A stretch of 64,000 bases of DNA, taken from Perspicuibacillus lycopersici. Lineage in GTDB: Bacteria; Bacillota; Bacilli; Bacillales; Caldibacillaceae. The DNA lies in the NCBI RefSeq assembly GCF_025660475.1, contig NZ_JAOUSF010000004.1, forward strand, positions 1 through 64,000, written 5' to 3'. Positions 53,938 to 63,665 of this stretch are shown one piece after another. The position numbers were made by a program, and so were the translations under genes. The notes under the pieces are model-generated. The model saw only the letters and a list, made by a program, of their open reading frames with translations, was not told where the DNA came from and made no database searches. Every line of letters begins with the position of its first letter. The first letter of the stretch is position 1.

Positions 53938-55417
53938 AAGATATATAAGGGTCCGAGAATCGGTAATGGATTCTCGGACACTTATCTTCTGTTATTTCGA
54001 TTCGTTCTATTAGTTTGTGAAGCATTTCTTCGTCAAGAACAGGGTGTTTCACAAATTCCTCTATTTGATTGATTAGTTTTGTAAAATCAATCGTTTGTTT
54101 ATGGTGAAGTAATCCTTTTTCTAATTTAGTCTTTTCTTCATTCAACTTTGAAATTCGGTTGCCATTATCCTCAATGAGCAATCTATATTCATCGTCTTGG
54201 ATTTCGCCACGTATTTTCATACGAAGTGCAACTGTTTTATCCTTCTTTATGTTTTCAATCTCCTTGAGAATGTATTCCAGTCTTTTTTGGTCACGCTGAA
54301 AGTATGATGTTATTTTTTTCTCAATATCTCTTTGAACGGATTTTGTGGAAAGTGCCGAAAACATTTCCTTTACATCATTTGAAATTGCTTTAATCAGTTC
54401 GTTTTCACGTATAAGATGGTCTGAACATTTTGTATGGCCGTGCTTGTTAAATGCCCCGCAAATATAACCTCTACGGTTTGCTTTAAAGTGCATACTCTTT
54501 CCGCAATCCGCACAAAAAGCTATATTTGTAAATAGATGTTTTTTCGCATAAGGCCGTTTACGTTTTCTTTCGGCAATAAGCTGTTGGACAACATGAAAAT
54601 CTTTTTTTGAGATAATTGGTTCATGAGTGTTTTCAATGACCACAAAATGAGATGGATCGTTCTTTTTTCGTTTTTCAGTTGTAACATTAATGGATGTTTC
54701 TCTTTGCTGGACTAAATTCCCAATGTAATGAGGGTTCTCAAGAATTATCCGAACAGCGGATCCGTGCCAAACGGAACTGGCATTTCTTTTACCAGCAATC
54801 TCCGATGGAGTAGGTACACCATCCTCTAAAAGCTCCCTTGCAATTGTGTCAAAGCCTTTTCCCATAAGGTAAGAGTTGAATATTCGACGTACCACATTTG
54901 GAGTAAAATCATCTCGGATCTTCAGCCTTCCATTTTCAACATAGTACCCGTAAGGCGGAATAGATCCTTTAAATTTGCCTCCCTTTGCTCTTACTTTCAG
55001 AGCAGTCTTCACACGGTCACTTGTTCTTTGTGATTCCTGTTCATACATCCAAGCATACAAGCCGAACATCTGCGTGTTTCCAGAGAGTGTGTCAATAGCA
55101 CCATCCAATGTTAGAATGTGAATTCCACGATTTTCTGCAAGATTTTTAATTTCATAGGAAAGTTGTCCATTTCTTGCTAATCGTGACAATTCCTTTGCCA
55201 AAATGATGTCAAACTTTTTCATTTTTGCGTCCTCTATCATCCGTTTCAATTCGGGACGTTTTTTTGTTTTGGTTCCAGACTGAATATCCAAATAGATGTC
55301 GTATAAATCCCATCCTTTTTCGGATATGAGATTCATGAACAGTTCTTTTTGGTTTTCTAAGGATTGTTTTTGCTCTTCTTTGCCAGTCGACACTCGAATG
55401 TAAACTGCAGATTTCAT
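53798..55417 (-). CDS. Large serine recombinase (integrase) of the rlmCD element
   Basis: 539 residues. The resolvase-type catalytic domain has [20 protein letters not shown] with nucleophile Ser10, and [10 protein letters not shown]. The recombinase domain has [16 protein letters not shown] zinc ribbon follows ([11 protein letters not shown] ... CGAFNKHG, C-x2-C then a C/H pair, about 307-337) and then a coiled-coil (about 375-445). It closes with [19 protein letters not shown], where related proteins end. The last 45 or so residues are read from rlmCD antisense, across the attachment junction. GGAGAGG precedes the ATG, which overlaps the upstream small gene (ATGA). It should catalyse integration and excision of the element. 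Confidence 0.92.
   Translation of the reverse strand: MKSAVYIRVSTGKEEQKQSLENQKELFMNLISEKGWDLYDIYLDIQSGTKTKKRPELKRMIEDAKMKKFDIILAKELSRLARNGQLSYEIKNLAENRGIHILTLDGAIDTLSGNTQMFGLYAWMYEQESQRTSDRVKTALKVRAKGGKFKGSIPPYGYYVENGRLKIRDDFTPNVVRRIFNSYLMGKGFDTIARELLEDGVPTPSEIAGKRNASSVWHGSAVRIILENPHYIGNLVQQRETSINVTTEKRKKNDPSHFVVIENTHEPIISKKDFHVVQQLIAERKRKRPYAKKHLFTNIAFCADCGKSMHFKANRRGYICGAFNKHGHTKCSDHLIRENELIKAISNDVKEMFSALSTKSVQRDIEKKITSYFQRDQKRLEYILKEIENIKKDKTVALRMKIRGEIQDDEYRLLIEDNGNRISKLNEEKTKLEKGLLHHKQTIDFTKLINQIEEFVKHPVLDEEMLHKLIERIEITEDKCPRIHYRFSDPYISSIFLRVTHSTQRASSAETYLPAALPLYGTRHLRECVNRGLKLLDCS
53951..53979. other. Perfect inverted repeat at the element's left end
   Basis: GTCCGAGAATC and GATTCTCGGAC are perfect 11-bp inverted copies around 7 nt, 14 bp beyond the rlmCD stop. 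It lies inside the integrase coding sequence (encoding [10 protein letters not shown]). It may serve as an rlmCD terminator, although the T tract is poor, or as part of the attachment region. Confidence 0.6.
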
Positions 55418-55581
55418 GCCACTTCCTCTCCTTTCTCTTTAGGGGAGTCAGTGGAAGTTTCTATATCATTATTATCATAAAATTCTTTAATTAGATCGTC
55501 AATTTTTTCGTTCAAAATGGAAGTGAAAATGTCCTCGAGGGTAATTGGGGATTCATTATTGAAGATTCTTTCAATTTTCAT
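55414..55581 (-). CDS. Small protein encoded just upstream of the serine recombinase
   Basis: 55 residues, acidic, starting MKIERIFNNESPITLEDIFT and ending in a GEEVA tail. I do not recognise a named family. ATG 55581 is chosen because AGGAGG lies 9 nt upstream; the longer in-frame extension has no start signal. Its stop overlaps the recombinase start by 4 bp. Such small coupled genes are common beside large serine recombinases and might encode a directionality or accessory factor, which is inference. Confidence 0.65.
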   Translation of the reverse strand: MKIERIFNNESPITLEDIFTSILNEKIDDLIKEFYDNNDIETSTDSPKEKGEEVA

Positions 55582-56241
55582 AGCTTTTTCCTCCTGGTAG
55601 TTGTTTTGGGGTAAATCCCGTTTAATTGGGATGATGGGAGAGACCAAATGATTGGGTTTGTGGGGCGATTTGTTCCTAAATTTTGAGCTCCGTTTAAGTA
55701 AATATCTCATTTTTTCTGCTTTGGAAAGTAACCATTGTGGATTATTGTTGATTGGCTTTCTTCAAAGTGTAGGGGGTAGATTGAAGTTGTGAATTGAATC
55801 GGGAATTTAATGAAATTGGTCAAATTGCAGGATTAACGAATAAAGGTGATTTAGGGTCATTTTGAAAGGGAGACTTCTGGAAGAGAAAGGCGAAGGATTG
55901 GGATTGATGTAGTTGTTTATTGTTGATAACAAGAATAGCATATCATGAAAAATTGCTCTTGAATTGACATTTTGTCAAGACTTTGTAGGGATTAATAGAA
56001 CAAATAATCCTGTTGACGGACTAGAACAGAGTAAGACATAGAAATGTTATATGGAAGCGATTGCTCAAGCTATGATACTCATATAAGCAACAACCCAACA
56101 AAAGCCAAAGTGCTATCTTTCACTAAAGAAAGATGGGTAAGAAGAAATAAATATAATCGGATTGGGAACAAAAAAGTAACGCCAAACCCTTGATATAATT
56201 GGCTTCTGTGCTTCCCAAGATTGCCCCGAGGAGGACAAAAG
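55582..56241. other. Gene-free stretch in the element
   Basis: No supported gene. It contains the promoter region of the reverse-strand recombinase operon, a small hairpin (ATCTTTC with GAAAGAT, about 56114-56133), and a candidate TATAAT at about 56192 ahead of the replication-like gene. Confidence 0.45.
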
Positions 56242-56718
56242 ATGATTCACACATTTAAGTTTTACATTCCACTTCATTACCAAGAAGTGCAAGACCTGCA
56301 GAAGAGATTTAACATCAAATATACGGAACTAAACAGGTATTTTGCAGGGAAGTTTCCAAGCGTTACTATGGCTATTTCCAATTCAGGTAATGGTCAATGG
56401 AAACTATATATGGTAGTTGATGCAATAAAACTTATAGGAAAGCCGAACATTACAGAAGCGGACTATGAATCAATAGAGAAGGAATTGAAGTATATCCTTT
56501 GGCATGTAGTTGGTTATTCAAGCCATTTCAAGGAACATATACTTCTTAGAATTGATTTCAGGTTTGACGTACCCATCAAGGACAAAAGCATTCGAATGTT
56601 ACTGATGACTCTTTACAAGAAGCAAACAAAGTCTTATGGATTTCAAAAAAAATACTTGGGTAAATTAACAAATGGAGTTTTCGTACCATATAAGACAACG
56701 GTCTATCATTCTTTCTAA
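56242..56718 (+). pseudogene. Phage/plasmid replication protein (gene II/X-like), 3' truncated
   Basis: 158 codons starting MIHTFKFYIPLHYQEVQDLQ. The middle (LLRIDFRFDVPIKDKSIRML and YGFQKKYLGKLTNGVF) and the end (VPYKTTVYHSF) look like the N-terminal third of rolling-circle replication initiators of the gene II/X type, which normally continue with a YDKE-type motif. Here the frame stops directly after VYHSF. ATG 56242 has GAGGAGG 8 nt upstream. If the family call is right, the gene is broken; otherwise it is an unknown small protein. Confidence 0.5.
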
Positions 56719-56799
56719 TTCAGAAACTAATAACTCTTGGAAAATAGTTTTTACATTCAGTGCATTTTCTTGTGATACGTAGTAGCGGATAACTTTCAT
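56665..56799 (-). pseudogene. Short reverse-strand gene remnant
   Basis: AAGGAGAGATACTT precedes an ATG that opens 44 codons: MKVIRYYVSQENALNVKTIF, QELLVSELERMI, then unrelated residues. The first 32 codons look like a genuine conserved small protein, and the rest overlaps the 3' end of the replication-like gene on the other strand. It is probably truncated by the same junction near 56700. Confidence 0.4.
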
Positions 56800-57106
56800 A
56801 AGTATCTCTCCTTGTTCTCGTGATGAATATGTCTGAAAAATGGATGTAACTAAAGCTCAATACTCTATCTTTTATGTAAGTGTTTAATTATTGGTTGAAG
56901 TACTTCCAAATTTCTTGCTTTAAATTTTTCACACGGATTATATTCTTTAAAATTATTCAAAACCAAGTATTTAAAGGAAAAAAATCAGTTTTTATAAAAA
57001 CAGGACTAAAGAACTATATTGTTCAATATGAAGTTTCTATTGTATTTCCATTGTTGTATAATTTAAGTATATATTTGGGCAAAATTCTCTATTTTTATCA
57101 GGTGTT

Positions 57107-57269
57107 ATGATGATTACAGGTGAATTGAAAAATAAAGTGGATCGAGTCTAGCAGCCTTTCTGGACAGGTGGAACTTACAAATCCGTTAACAGTAATTGAG
57201 CGGTTTACTTTTCTTCTATATATAAAAACCCTAGATGATAATGAAAAGAAAAAAGAGATGGATGCTTAG
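57107..57269 (+). pseudogene. Type I restriction-modification HsdM relic
   Basis: MMITGELKNKVDRV and a stop at 57149 (expected Trp), then PFWTGG, a frameshift, and NPLTVIERFTFLLYIKTLDD. This is the start of the N-terminal helical domain of HsdM adenine methyltransferases. Only about 55 codons survive. The stretch 57270-57473 shows no further gene. Evidence that this site previously held an R-M system. Confidence 0.75.
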
Positions 57270-57473
57270 TTAGTTGGTTTGGGTTTTGAAGTGGATTTGG
57301 GGAAGATAAAAAGTACTTTTAATAGCTGACTATTTAAGAAATATTTATAGTGGGAACGAAAAAGTAATTGAGGGGAAATTATCATAACGTACAAACAGAG
57401 CGAATTTTAAATGTAATTAAATCTACCAACCCAAACAGAATTTTAAAAAAACTTTGAAATAAGGGATTTAGTA

Positions 57474-59213
57474 ATGAGATTAATTAAAACAAGCATTAAC
57501 AATTTTAGATCAATTCATAATTGTACTGTACAAAATGGTAAAATTTCAGCTTTAGTAGGTGAGAATAACTCAGGAAAGTCAGCCATTTTAAGAGCGTTAA
57601 ATGCATTCTTTAATTATGAAGAAGAAGAAATAAATTTTATAAATGGACTACATCAATATTCGAATCAAAGTTTAGTTAGAATTGAACTCACTTTTGAAGA
57701 TATACCTGAAAAAGACTATTACACAGATATCATTAATAATAATGAATTAATAATAAGGATGACTTACTCGTTTAAAACGAAGAAAAGAACCTTACATTAT
57801 AAAAAAAATGGTCAATATGTTCTACTAAATGAAGATTTTATTTCGCAGTTAAAAGAAGATATAACCTATGTGTTAATTCCTCCGAACCGAGATCAAAAAG
57901 CTGTAATTTGGGGAGAAAATGCCCTGATTAGTATTGTTCTTCAGGAATTTTTAAAAAAAAGCACGTCACGTAGAGACACTCTGACACCAAGAGTAAAAGA
58001 AGTTGCAAAAAACTTAGAACGAGTTGGTCTTTCTAAGGTAGAAGCAGCAGTAGAAAGATTTTATTCACTAAACAAAAATTTTAAATTCAGATTAAATTTT
58101 GATAAACAAATAGATTATTCCTTACTTTTGAACGACATTACTTTAGAAATTGAAGAAAAAGGATTAAGATACAATATAACTGAAAGTGGTAGTGGTATTC
58201 AAAGTTTGACTATTATCTCATTGTATAGATTTTTAGCGGAAATAAGACATAATAATATTATATTAGGAATAGAAGAGCCAGAAATTAATTTACATCCGCA
58301 AGCCCAAAGGGAGTTTATTAAGTCTATTAAAGATAATCATTCCGGCAGTTCTATTGAAGTGCAAATTATCTTTACAACTCATTCTGCTGTAATAGTAGAT
58401 CAACTTGAGCATAATGAAATTATTTTATTTAGAAAGACTGAGGATAGTCAAAGGGGTTTTAAAACTGTTGGATATCAAATACCCTTCGATTTTTGGGAGA
58501 GGCATAATCTCGAAGAGTTTAAGTACTACCAATTTTACCGGTATCGGAACAGTGAGTTCTTTTTTGCAAAATTTATTGTTGTTGTAGAAAGTAAAAATGA
58601 TGCAGAAGTGGTAAAACTGCTTTTAAAACAAAAAGATATTGACACCGATTTATATGGGGTCAGTATTTTGAACTTAGAAGGCATAAAAAATCTATCTTAC
58701 CCTTTTTATTTATTAAAATATCTAAATATCCCTAAATTGATTATTGTTGATAAAGACTTCTTTCTACCCTACCTAAATGATAAGCTATCAAAAAGTAGAA
58801 ATGAAAATGGATTTCCTAAGTATAGATATGAGTACAAGGATTCGCAATTAATTATGGATCTAATTCCAAAGGAAACTGATCGTGACAAGTTGTTAAGGCT
58901 GTTTAGAAGTAATCATAGTAAGGCGATGGATTTGTTAGAGAAGTTTAATATTATATCGATGAATTATTGTTTAGAAATGGATTTAGTCGCATCTAAAACT
59001 GCAACTAATGCTTACTATCAGATAATTACTGTTCCTGCGGCTGAGCAAGAGGCGGCAACACAAAAGTATTTGCTGACAGAAAGGTATAAAGAAATTAAGA
59101 AAATTGAGAATATAATAAGAGTTTTACAAAGACTTCAGCATAAGAATTTACCAAATTCATTTAAGCGAATTAAAAATGTTCTAACAACTAAAATAAAAGA
59201 AGCTAACCTATAA
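57474..59213 (+). CDS. OLD-family ATP-dependent endonuclease (AAA ATPase plus TOPRIM)
   Basis: 579 residues. The N-terminal ABC/SMC-like ATPase has Walker A GENNSGKS (residues 29-36), a signature-type ITESGSGIQSL (about 240), Walker B in ILGIEEPEINLHPQAQ (about 262-277) and the H-loop FTTHSAVIVDQL (about 302). A TOPRIM domain follows with FIVVVESKNDAEVVKLLL (about 365-382) and LIIVDKDFF (about 422). Size and order resemble class 2 OLD nucleases such as GajA of Gabija, but no UvrD-like GajB follows. AAGGGAT lies before the ATG. Very AT-rich. Likely role: anti-phage DNA cleavage (inference). Confidence 0.85.
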   Translation: MRLIKTSINNFRSIHNCTVQNGKISALVGENNSGKSAILRALNAFFNYEEEEINFINGLHQYSNQSLVRIELTFEDIPEKDYYTDIINNNELIIRMTYSFKTKKRTLHYKKNGQYVLLNEDFISQLKEDITYVLIPPNRDQKAVIWGENALISIVLQEFLKKSTSRRDTLTPRVKEVAKNLERVGLSKVEAAVERFYSLNKNFKFRLNFDKQIDYSLLLNDITLEIEEKGLRYNITESGSGIQSLTIISLYRFLAEIRHNNIILGIEEPEINLHPQAQREFIKSIKDNHSGSSIEVQIIFTTHSAVIVDQLEHNEIILFRKTEDSQRGFKTVGYQIPFDFWERHNLEEFKYYQFYRYRNSEFFFAKFIVVVESKNDAEVVKLLLKQKDIDTDLYGVSILNLEGIKNLSYPFYLLKYLNIPKLIIVDKDFFLPYLNDKLSKSRNENGFPKYRYEYKDSQLIMDLIPKETDRDKLLRLFRSNHSKAMDLLEKFNIISMNYCLEMDLVASKTATNAYYQIITVPAAEQEAATQKYLLTERYKEIKKIENIIRVLQRLQHKNLPNSFKRIKNVLTTKIKEANL

Positions 59214-59534
59214 ATAAAGCTAGTATACTCTTATTAATTTTGTGAGCCGTATATAATTTAAAGCAGGAACTATTTAATGGCTCCTGTTTTTTTATAACAA
59301 AATTTGATTAAATTTAATGTTTTACATCGAAATACTATTATGTACTTTTAGAGATATTAAATTCACTTCAGAAGGCTGTTACTAGTGAATCGTAATGTAT
59401 TCGTTCAGAAACTATTTCGGCAAATACAAGGGACTCCGCTATGGCTCCATCTTTTTCTAGATAAAACTTTCATATTAACATTTAAATTACAAAGAAAAAA
59501 TGAGTTTGAGAAATATAAATAGAAAGGAAATCTT
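59214..59534. other. Intergenic stretch between the two large defence-type genes
   Basis: No gene seen. A weak terminator (CAGGA with TCCTG then seven T residues) lies around 59262-59293, so the two large genes are probably separately transcribed. GAAAGGAAATC precedes the next ATG. Confidence 0.5.
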
Positions 59535-62500
59535 ATGAGTAGACTTCAAACAATTGAAAATAGACTGATGGAAATCAATGAAACAGTTTTCCAAGAGTTA
59601 TGCGATAGCTATTTAATTTTACGTAATTCAAATTATGCATCTTTTGCTAGAACAGGAAGTCAATCAGGAAAACAAAAGACTACTAAGGGGACCCCAGATT
59701 CATTTTTTTTATTACCAGATGGTAAATATATTTTTGTTGAATATTCTACAAATATTTCAGCAGGGGTAAAAAAATTAAAAGAGGATATTGAAAAGTGTCT
59801 TGATCAAGAGAAAACTGGTATTGCCATAGAAAGTATTAAAGAAATTGTATTGTGTATGAATTTTAACTTAAAAAGTGATAGCGTAAATCAATTAAATTCT
59901 TTAATAGAAGACAAAGAGATAACATTAACATTGATTACTCTGGATTTACTTGCTCTGGAATTACACTTACAACATCGTGATTTAGTCCATCAATATTTAG
60001 ATCTAGCATTCGATACTGGCCAGATTGTTTCCCTTGAATCATTTATTAAAGAATATAATAAAGCTTCAAATGGTATAGCGACACCGTTAGATAATTCTTT
60101 TTTACATAGAGAAAAAGAAAAGAATGAGATGAAAGATGCAATAAATACATCTGATTTTGTGATATTAAACGGTGCCGCAGGCGTGGGGAAAACTAAATTA
60201 GCCATAGAAACAATAAGAGAATTACTAATAGAGCATACAAACTACGAAGCCTACTGTATTTCTTATAAAAATTTCGATTTATTACAAGACTTATATGATT
60301 ATTTTAATCCTAATAAAGATTATATTTTATTTGTTGATGATGCTAATAGGATAGATGCTTTTAATCAAATATTAGGCTTTTATAAGACTGATAGAAAAGG
60401 TAAATTAAAAATATTTATTACCGTAAGAGATTATGCTTTGAATGAGATAAAAAATTTATGCAGTAACTTATCGAAAACGGTATTGGATATTGAAAAACTT
60501 AAGGATGAACATATAGTAGATATCATAAAAGCTGAACCATTTAAAATTTTTAATGAAGGATATCAGAATGAAATAATAGCAATAGCAGATGGTAATCCTA
60601 GATTAGCTATAATGTCGGCATTATTAGCAATTGAAAAACAGGATTTGTCTGTACTGCATAATGTTTCTGAGCTTTTTGAGAAATACTTTACAACTTTTAT
60701 TAACGATAAAATAAATATAGAGGATAAATTTACTATCCAGTGTTTAGGGGTAATTTCGTTTTTTCATACGCTCCCTTATAAAAATAGACAATTACTTGAG
60801 CCAATAATAAAAGTATTTGACATTAATTATGATGAATTAGTAGAAACGATAGAAAAACTAGAAAAGTGGGAATTGGTAGAAATAAAGTATGACTATGTGA
60901 AGGTACCTGAACAAAATATATCAAATTACTTTTTTTACTTGGCTTTTATTGATAAGGATTATTTATCTTTTAAACTCTTGCTTGAAAAATTTTATGGAAC
61001 AAATGCAGAACGATTTAAAGATTGTGTAATTGCTGCGAACAATTCGTTTGGAGCAGAAAAAGTAATGGAGAAAGTAAGGCCATCACTTATAAATTATTTA
61101 AATAGTAAAGTAAGCCCTGAGCAAAGTTTAGAATTCTTAAAGGTTTTTTGGTTTTATTTACAAAATGAAGCATTAGAATATTTATTTGAAAAAATAATGG
61201 CATTGCCCGATGTAAATGTTCAAGAATACAATACATCTTATGATCAAAATCAATTTGCTTATAATAAAAATGAAGTAATTGAGTCAATAGGGAATTATTT
61301 TAAATTTATCCCAATGGAATTAAAAAGTAGCATTGAACTAAGTTTAGAATTCGTTAGAAGACAACCTCATCATTTACCGGAGTTAATACAAAAATTTCGT
61401 GAAACCTTTTCATTTGAAATGGAAGACGAACGTTATGGTTATTATAGACAGCTAACATTGTTCGAGTTATTAATAAATGGAGTAAAAAAAGGAGATACTT
61501 TATATTCTATAGCATTTTATGAATTAGCTAAAACTTTTCTAAAATTCACTTTTGAAGTTGTTAAAGCTACAAGAGGGGATAAAATCACATTTTATAAATA
61601 TGAATTATCTAATATAGAAAAATTGCAATCGTTTAGAAAACATATATGGGATACTGTAATTAGTCATTTCGATAAAAATAATATAATGAGTTTAGATTTA
61701 TTATTATCTTATTGTGAAGAGTATACGGAGAATAAAGATATTGTTTCTTTTGATAAAGGATATATCCTAATCTTAATTGAGAAGCATTTAGATCCAGGAG
61801 TTTTTGAACATTGTTTATTTGTACAAAAGTATTTAAGGTTCTTAAACAGGAATTCAATAACAGATTCTAAGATGGATACACTTAAAGCTAAATATAGAAA
61901 TGAACTTTATGAGATGTATTTAAGGATAGATTGGGATAGAATTCGTGATAAAGATATGTATGATTTTGATGATTTTAAAAAGTACGAGGATTTAAAGGAA
62001 CAAGAAATACGGAAATCGTTCTTGTTGCAATCTACAGAAGAAGTATCGAATTTCTTTGAAGATTATCTGTACCTAATTGGTTTTATAAAGAATACTTGGA
62101 ATCAGAATAAGGTGTTGGATATTGTTGTTGATGAAAACTTCAATCACAATTGTCAAATTGGACACACACTGCTCGAGTTAATAATTGAAAAAAATAGTGA
62201 TTTAAATTATGTTCCTTTCTTAGTGTTTAAAAATCACTTAAATAAATCGAATCTAGTAAAAGAATTTCTTAATCTACTAGAAAAAAGGTCATTCACTTGC
62301 AGATTAAGATGGGTGCTTGCCTTTTATGAAAACATAGACCCGGCATATCTGGAAACAAAACTAGTTAATCGATTTATTGAATTAATAAAGAATATAGATG
62401 AAACTGTATATATTTATTTAGGAAATTTATCACATCTACAAAATATAAAAGAAAATTTTTATAAAGATCTATTAGAGACAATAACTATAGAGAATAGAGA

Positions 62501-63260
62501 AAGACTTAATAAAGTACGAATTGAATGTAGAGACGATTCTCTGCTCTCATATCTGGACTCTATTAATAATATTGAAACTATAATGGAAATGTATATCCAA
62601 CAATTTTTATTGGACTCCTATTTTGATTATAAGGGTAAAATATTGAAGCATATCTTGAGTATAGACCCAGACTATTTACTTGAACTTACTGATAAACTTT
62701 ATTCCGAAGAGGATAGGAAATTCAAAAAACGAAATGGATTAGGATTTATTTGGGATATAGAAAATATAGAGAATCCCTTAGAAAAGGTTTTTGATTTCAC
62801 TTTAGATAAAGAACTTTACTTTGGTATTGCTGAGCATTTTTGTAATATATTCTTTGTTAATATAGATAGTCAAAACTTTGAACGGGCTAGAGAATTTATT
62901 TTGGAGTATGTAAAGAAGAATCATCAAAACATTAAAAAGATGAATGTGATTTTGGATATAATTCATAATACTAGAAATGAATGGTTCAATGATGTAGTGA
63001 AAATCTTTATTAATTTTAATCAAGACTTGAAAGTATTCTCTAAGATATGGTGGCTAAAAAGAAGTAGAAGCTTTAATGCAGATCAGTTATTTAGCGATTT
63101 AGAGGCTTCGGATTGGAGAAAAATCTTAGATATCATAAATGAAGTCGATTTAGGAATTAAATTAATATCTATAAAAAAATACCTAGTAACCAAAATAGAA
63201 CTATTAAGACAAAGTGCAGAAGAGGAAAAGAAACAAGCATTTTTGAGAGTGAAAAATTAA
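59535..63260 (+). CDS. Large STAND-type NTPase with N-terminal nuclease-like domain
   Basis: 1241 residues. The N-terminal 1-160 region resembles a restriction-endonuclease fold: TGSQSGKQKTTKGTPDSFFL and GKYIFVEYSTN, with Asp (TPD) and Glu (VEY) as candidate metal ligands; the usual Lys is replaced by Ser/Thr. The NTPase follows with Walker A NGAAGVGKTKLA (about 213-224), Walker B YILFVDDANR (about 262-271) and KIFITVRDYAL (about 292-302), the pattern of nSTAND3-type modules. From about residue 420 to the end it is all-helical and repetitive, a probable sensor. The layout resembles Avs-like phage sensors, but I cannot match it to a named system. Confidence 0.7.
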   Translation: MSRLQTIENRLMEINETVFQELCDSYLILRNSNYASFARTGSQSGKQKTTKGTPDSFFLLPDGKYIFVEYSTNISAGVKKLKEDIEKCLDQEKTGIAIESIKEIVLCMNFNLKSDSVNQLNSLIEDKEITLTLITLDLLALELHLQHRDLVHQYLDLAFDTGQIVSLESFIKEYNKASNGIATPLDNSFLHREKEKNEMKDAINTSDFVILNGAAGVGKTKLAIETIRELLIEHTNYEAYCISYKNFDLLQDLYDYFNPNKDYILFVDDANRIDAFNQILGFYKTDRKGKLKIFITVRDYALNEIKNLCSNLSKTVLDIEKLKDEHIVDIIKAEPFKIFNEGYQNEIIAIADGNPRLAIMSALLAIEKQDLSVLHNVSELFEKYFTTFINDKINIEDKFTIQCLGVISFFHTLPYKNRQLLEPIIKVFDINYDELVETIEKLEKWELVEIKYDYVKVPEQNISNYFFYLAFIDKDYLSFKLLLEKFYGTNAERFKDCVIAANNSFGAEKVMEKVRPSLINYLNSKVSPEQSLEFLKVFWFYLQNEALEYLFEKIMALPDVNVQEYNTSYDQNQFAYNKNEVIESIGNYFKFIPMELKSSIELSLEFVRRQPHHLPELIQKFRETFSFEMEDERYGYYRQLTLFELLINGVKKGDTLYSIAFYELAKTFLKFTFEVVKATRGDKITFYKYELSNIEKLQSFRKHIWDTVISHFDKNNIMSLDLLLSYCEEYTENKDIVSFDKGYILILIEKHLDPGVFEHCLFVQKYLRFLNRNSITDSKMDTLKAKYRNELYEMYLRIDWDRIRDKDMYDFDDFKKYEDLKEQEIRKSFLLQSTEEVSNFFEDYLYLIGFIKNTWNQNKVLDIVVDENFNHNCQIGHTLLELIIEKNSDLNYVPFLVFKNHLNKSNLVKEFLNLLEKRSFTCRLRWVLAFYENIDPAYLETKLVNRFIELIKNIDETVYIYLGNLSHLQNIKENFYKDLLETITIENRERLNKVRIECRDDSLLSYLDSINNIETIMEMYIQQFLLDSYFDYKGKILKHILSIDPDYLLELTDKLYSEEDRKFKKRNGLGFIWDIENIENPLEKVFDFTLDKELYFGIAEHFCNIFFVNIDSQNFERAREFILEYVKKNHQNIKKMNVILDIIHNTRNEWFNDVVKIFINFNQDLKVFSKIWWLKRSRSFNADQLFSDLEASDWRKILDIINEVDLGIKLISIKKYLVTKIELLRQSAEEEKKQAFLRVKN

Positions 63261-63313
63261 GAAACTTGTATGTTTAACTCTAACTCTCTAGACCTCCTAT
63301 TTATTTACTCAGA

Positions 63314-63346
63314 AGACTCCTACCTAATCAGGCTGGAGTCTTTTTG
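63314..63346 (+). terminator. Terminator after the STAND gene
   Basis: AAGACTCC pairs with GGAGTCTT around a 14-nt loop and is followed by T residues. The rest of 63261-63665 contains no gene I can support. Confidence 0.75.
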
Positions 63347-63665
63347 GTGTGAAAATTTTAAATATAATACGGAATTTTTATTTCATTAAATTTAGCTTGA
63401 GATAAAACTATGATAAATAATTTAAATATCTTAAATCCTTTTATTGGTAATGTTATAATGGGTAATAATAGAATATTTTGTCTAAATATAGGAGAAGAAA
63501 ATATATTGATCTTTGAACATTTTTAGTAATTCCTGCTGTTAGCAATTATATTATTCTGGTAAATCTCTGGATTTTTCCTATTGAATATTTTTTATAAGAT
63601 TAATATCCTAGCTGTTTAGTAAGTGCAATATAAATAATATTGAAAGGTTTTATAGGGGTGTCTAA

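Noticed and set aside
56880-57110. 76-codon hydrophobic frame
   Set aside because: There is no ribosome binding site, it is extremely AT-rich with Phe/Ile/Tyr bias as expected from A/T runs, and it sits between relics.
57474-63260. Gabija (GajA plus GajB)
   Set aside because: The second gene is a STAND NTPase with no UvrD-type helicase motifs (no DEYQD or GxGKT helicase set), so the pair is not Gabija as defined.
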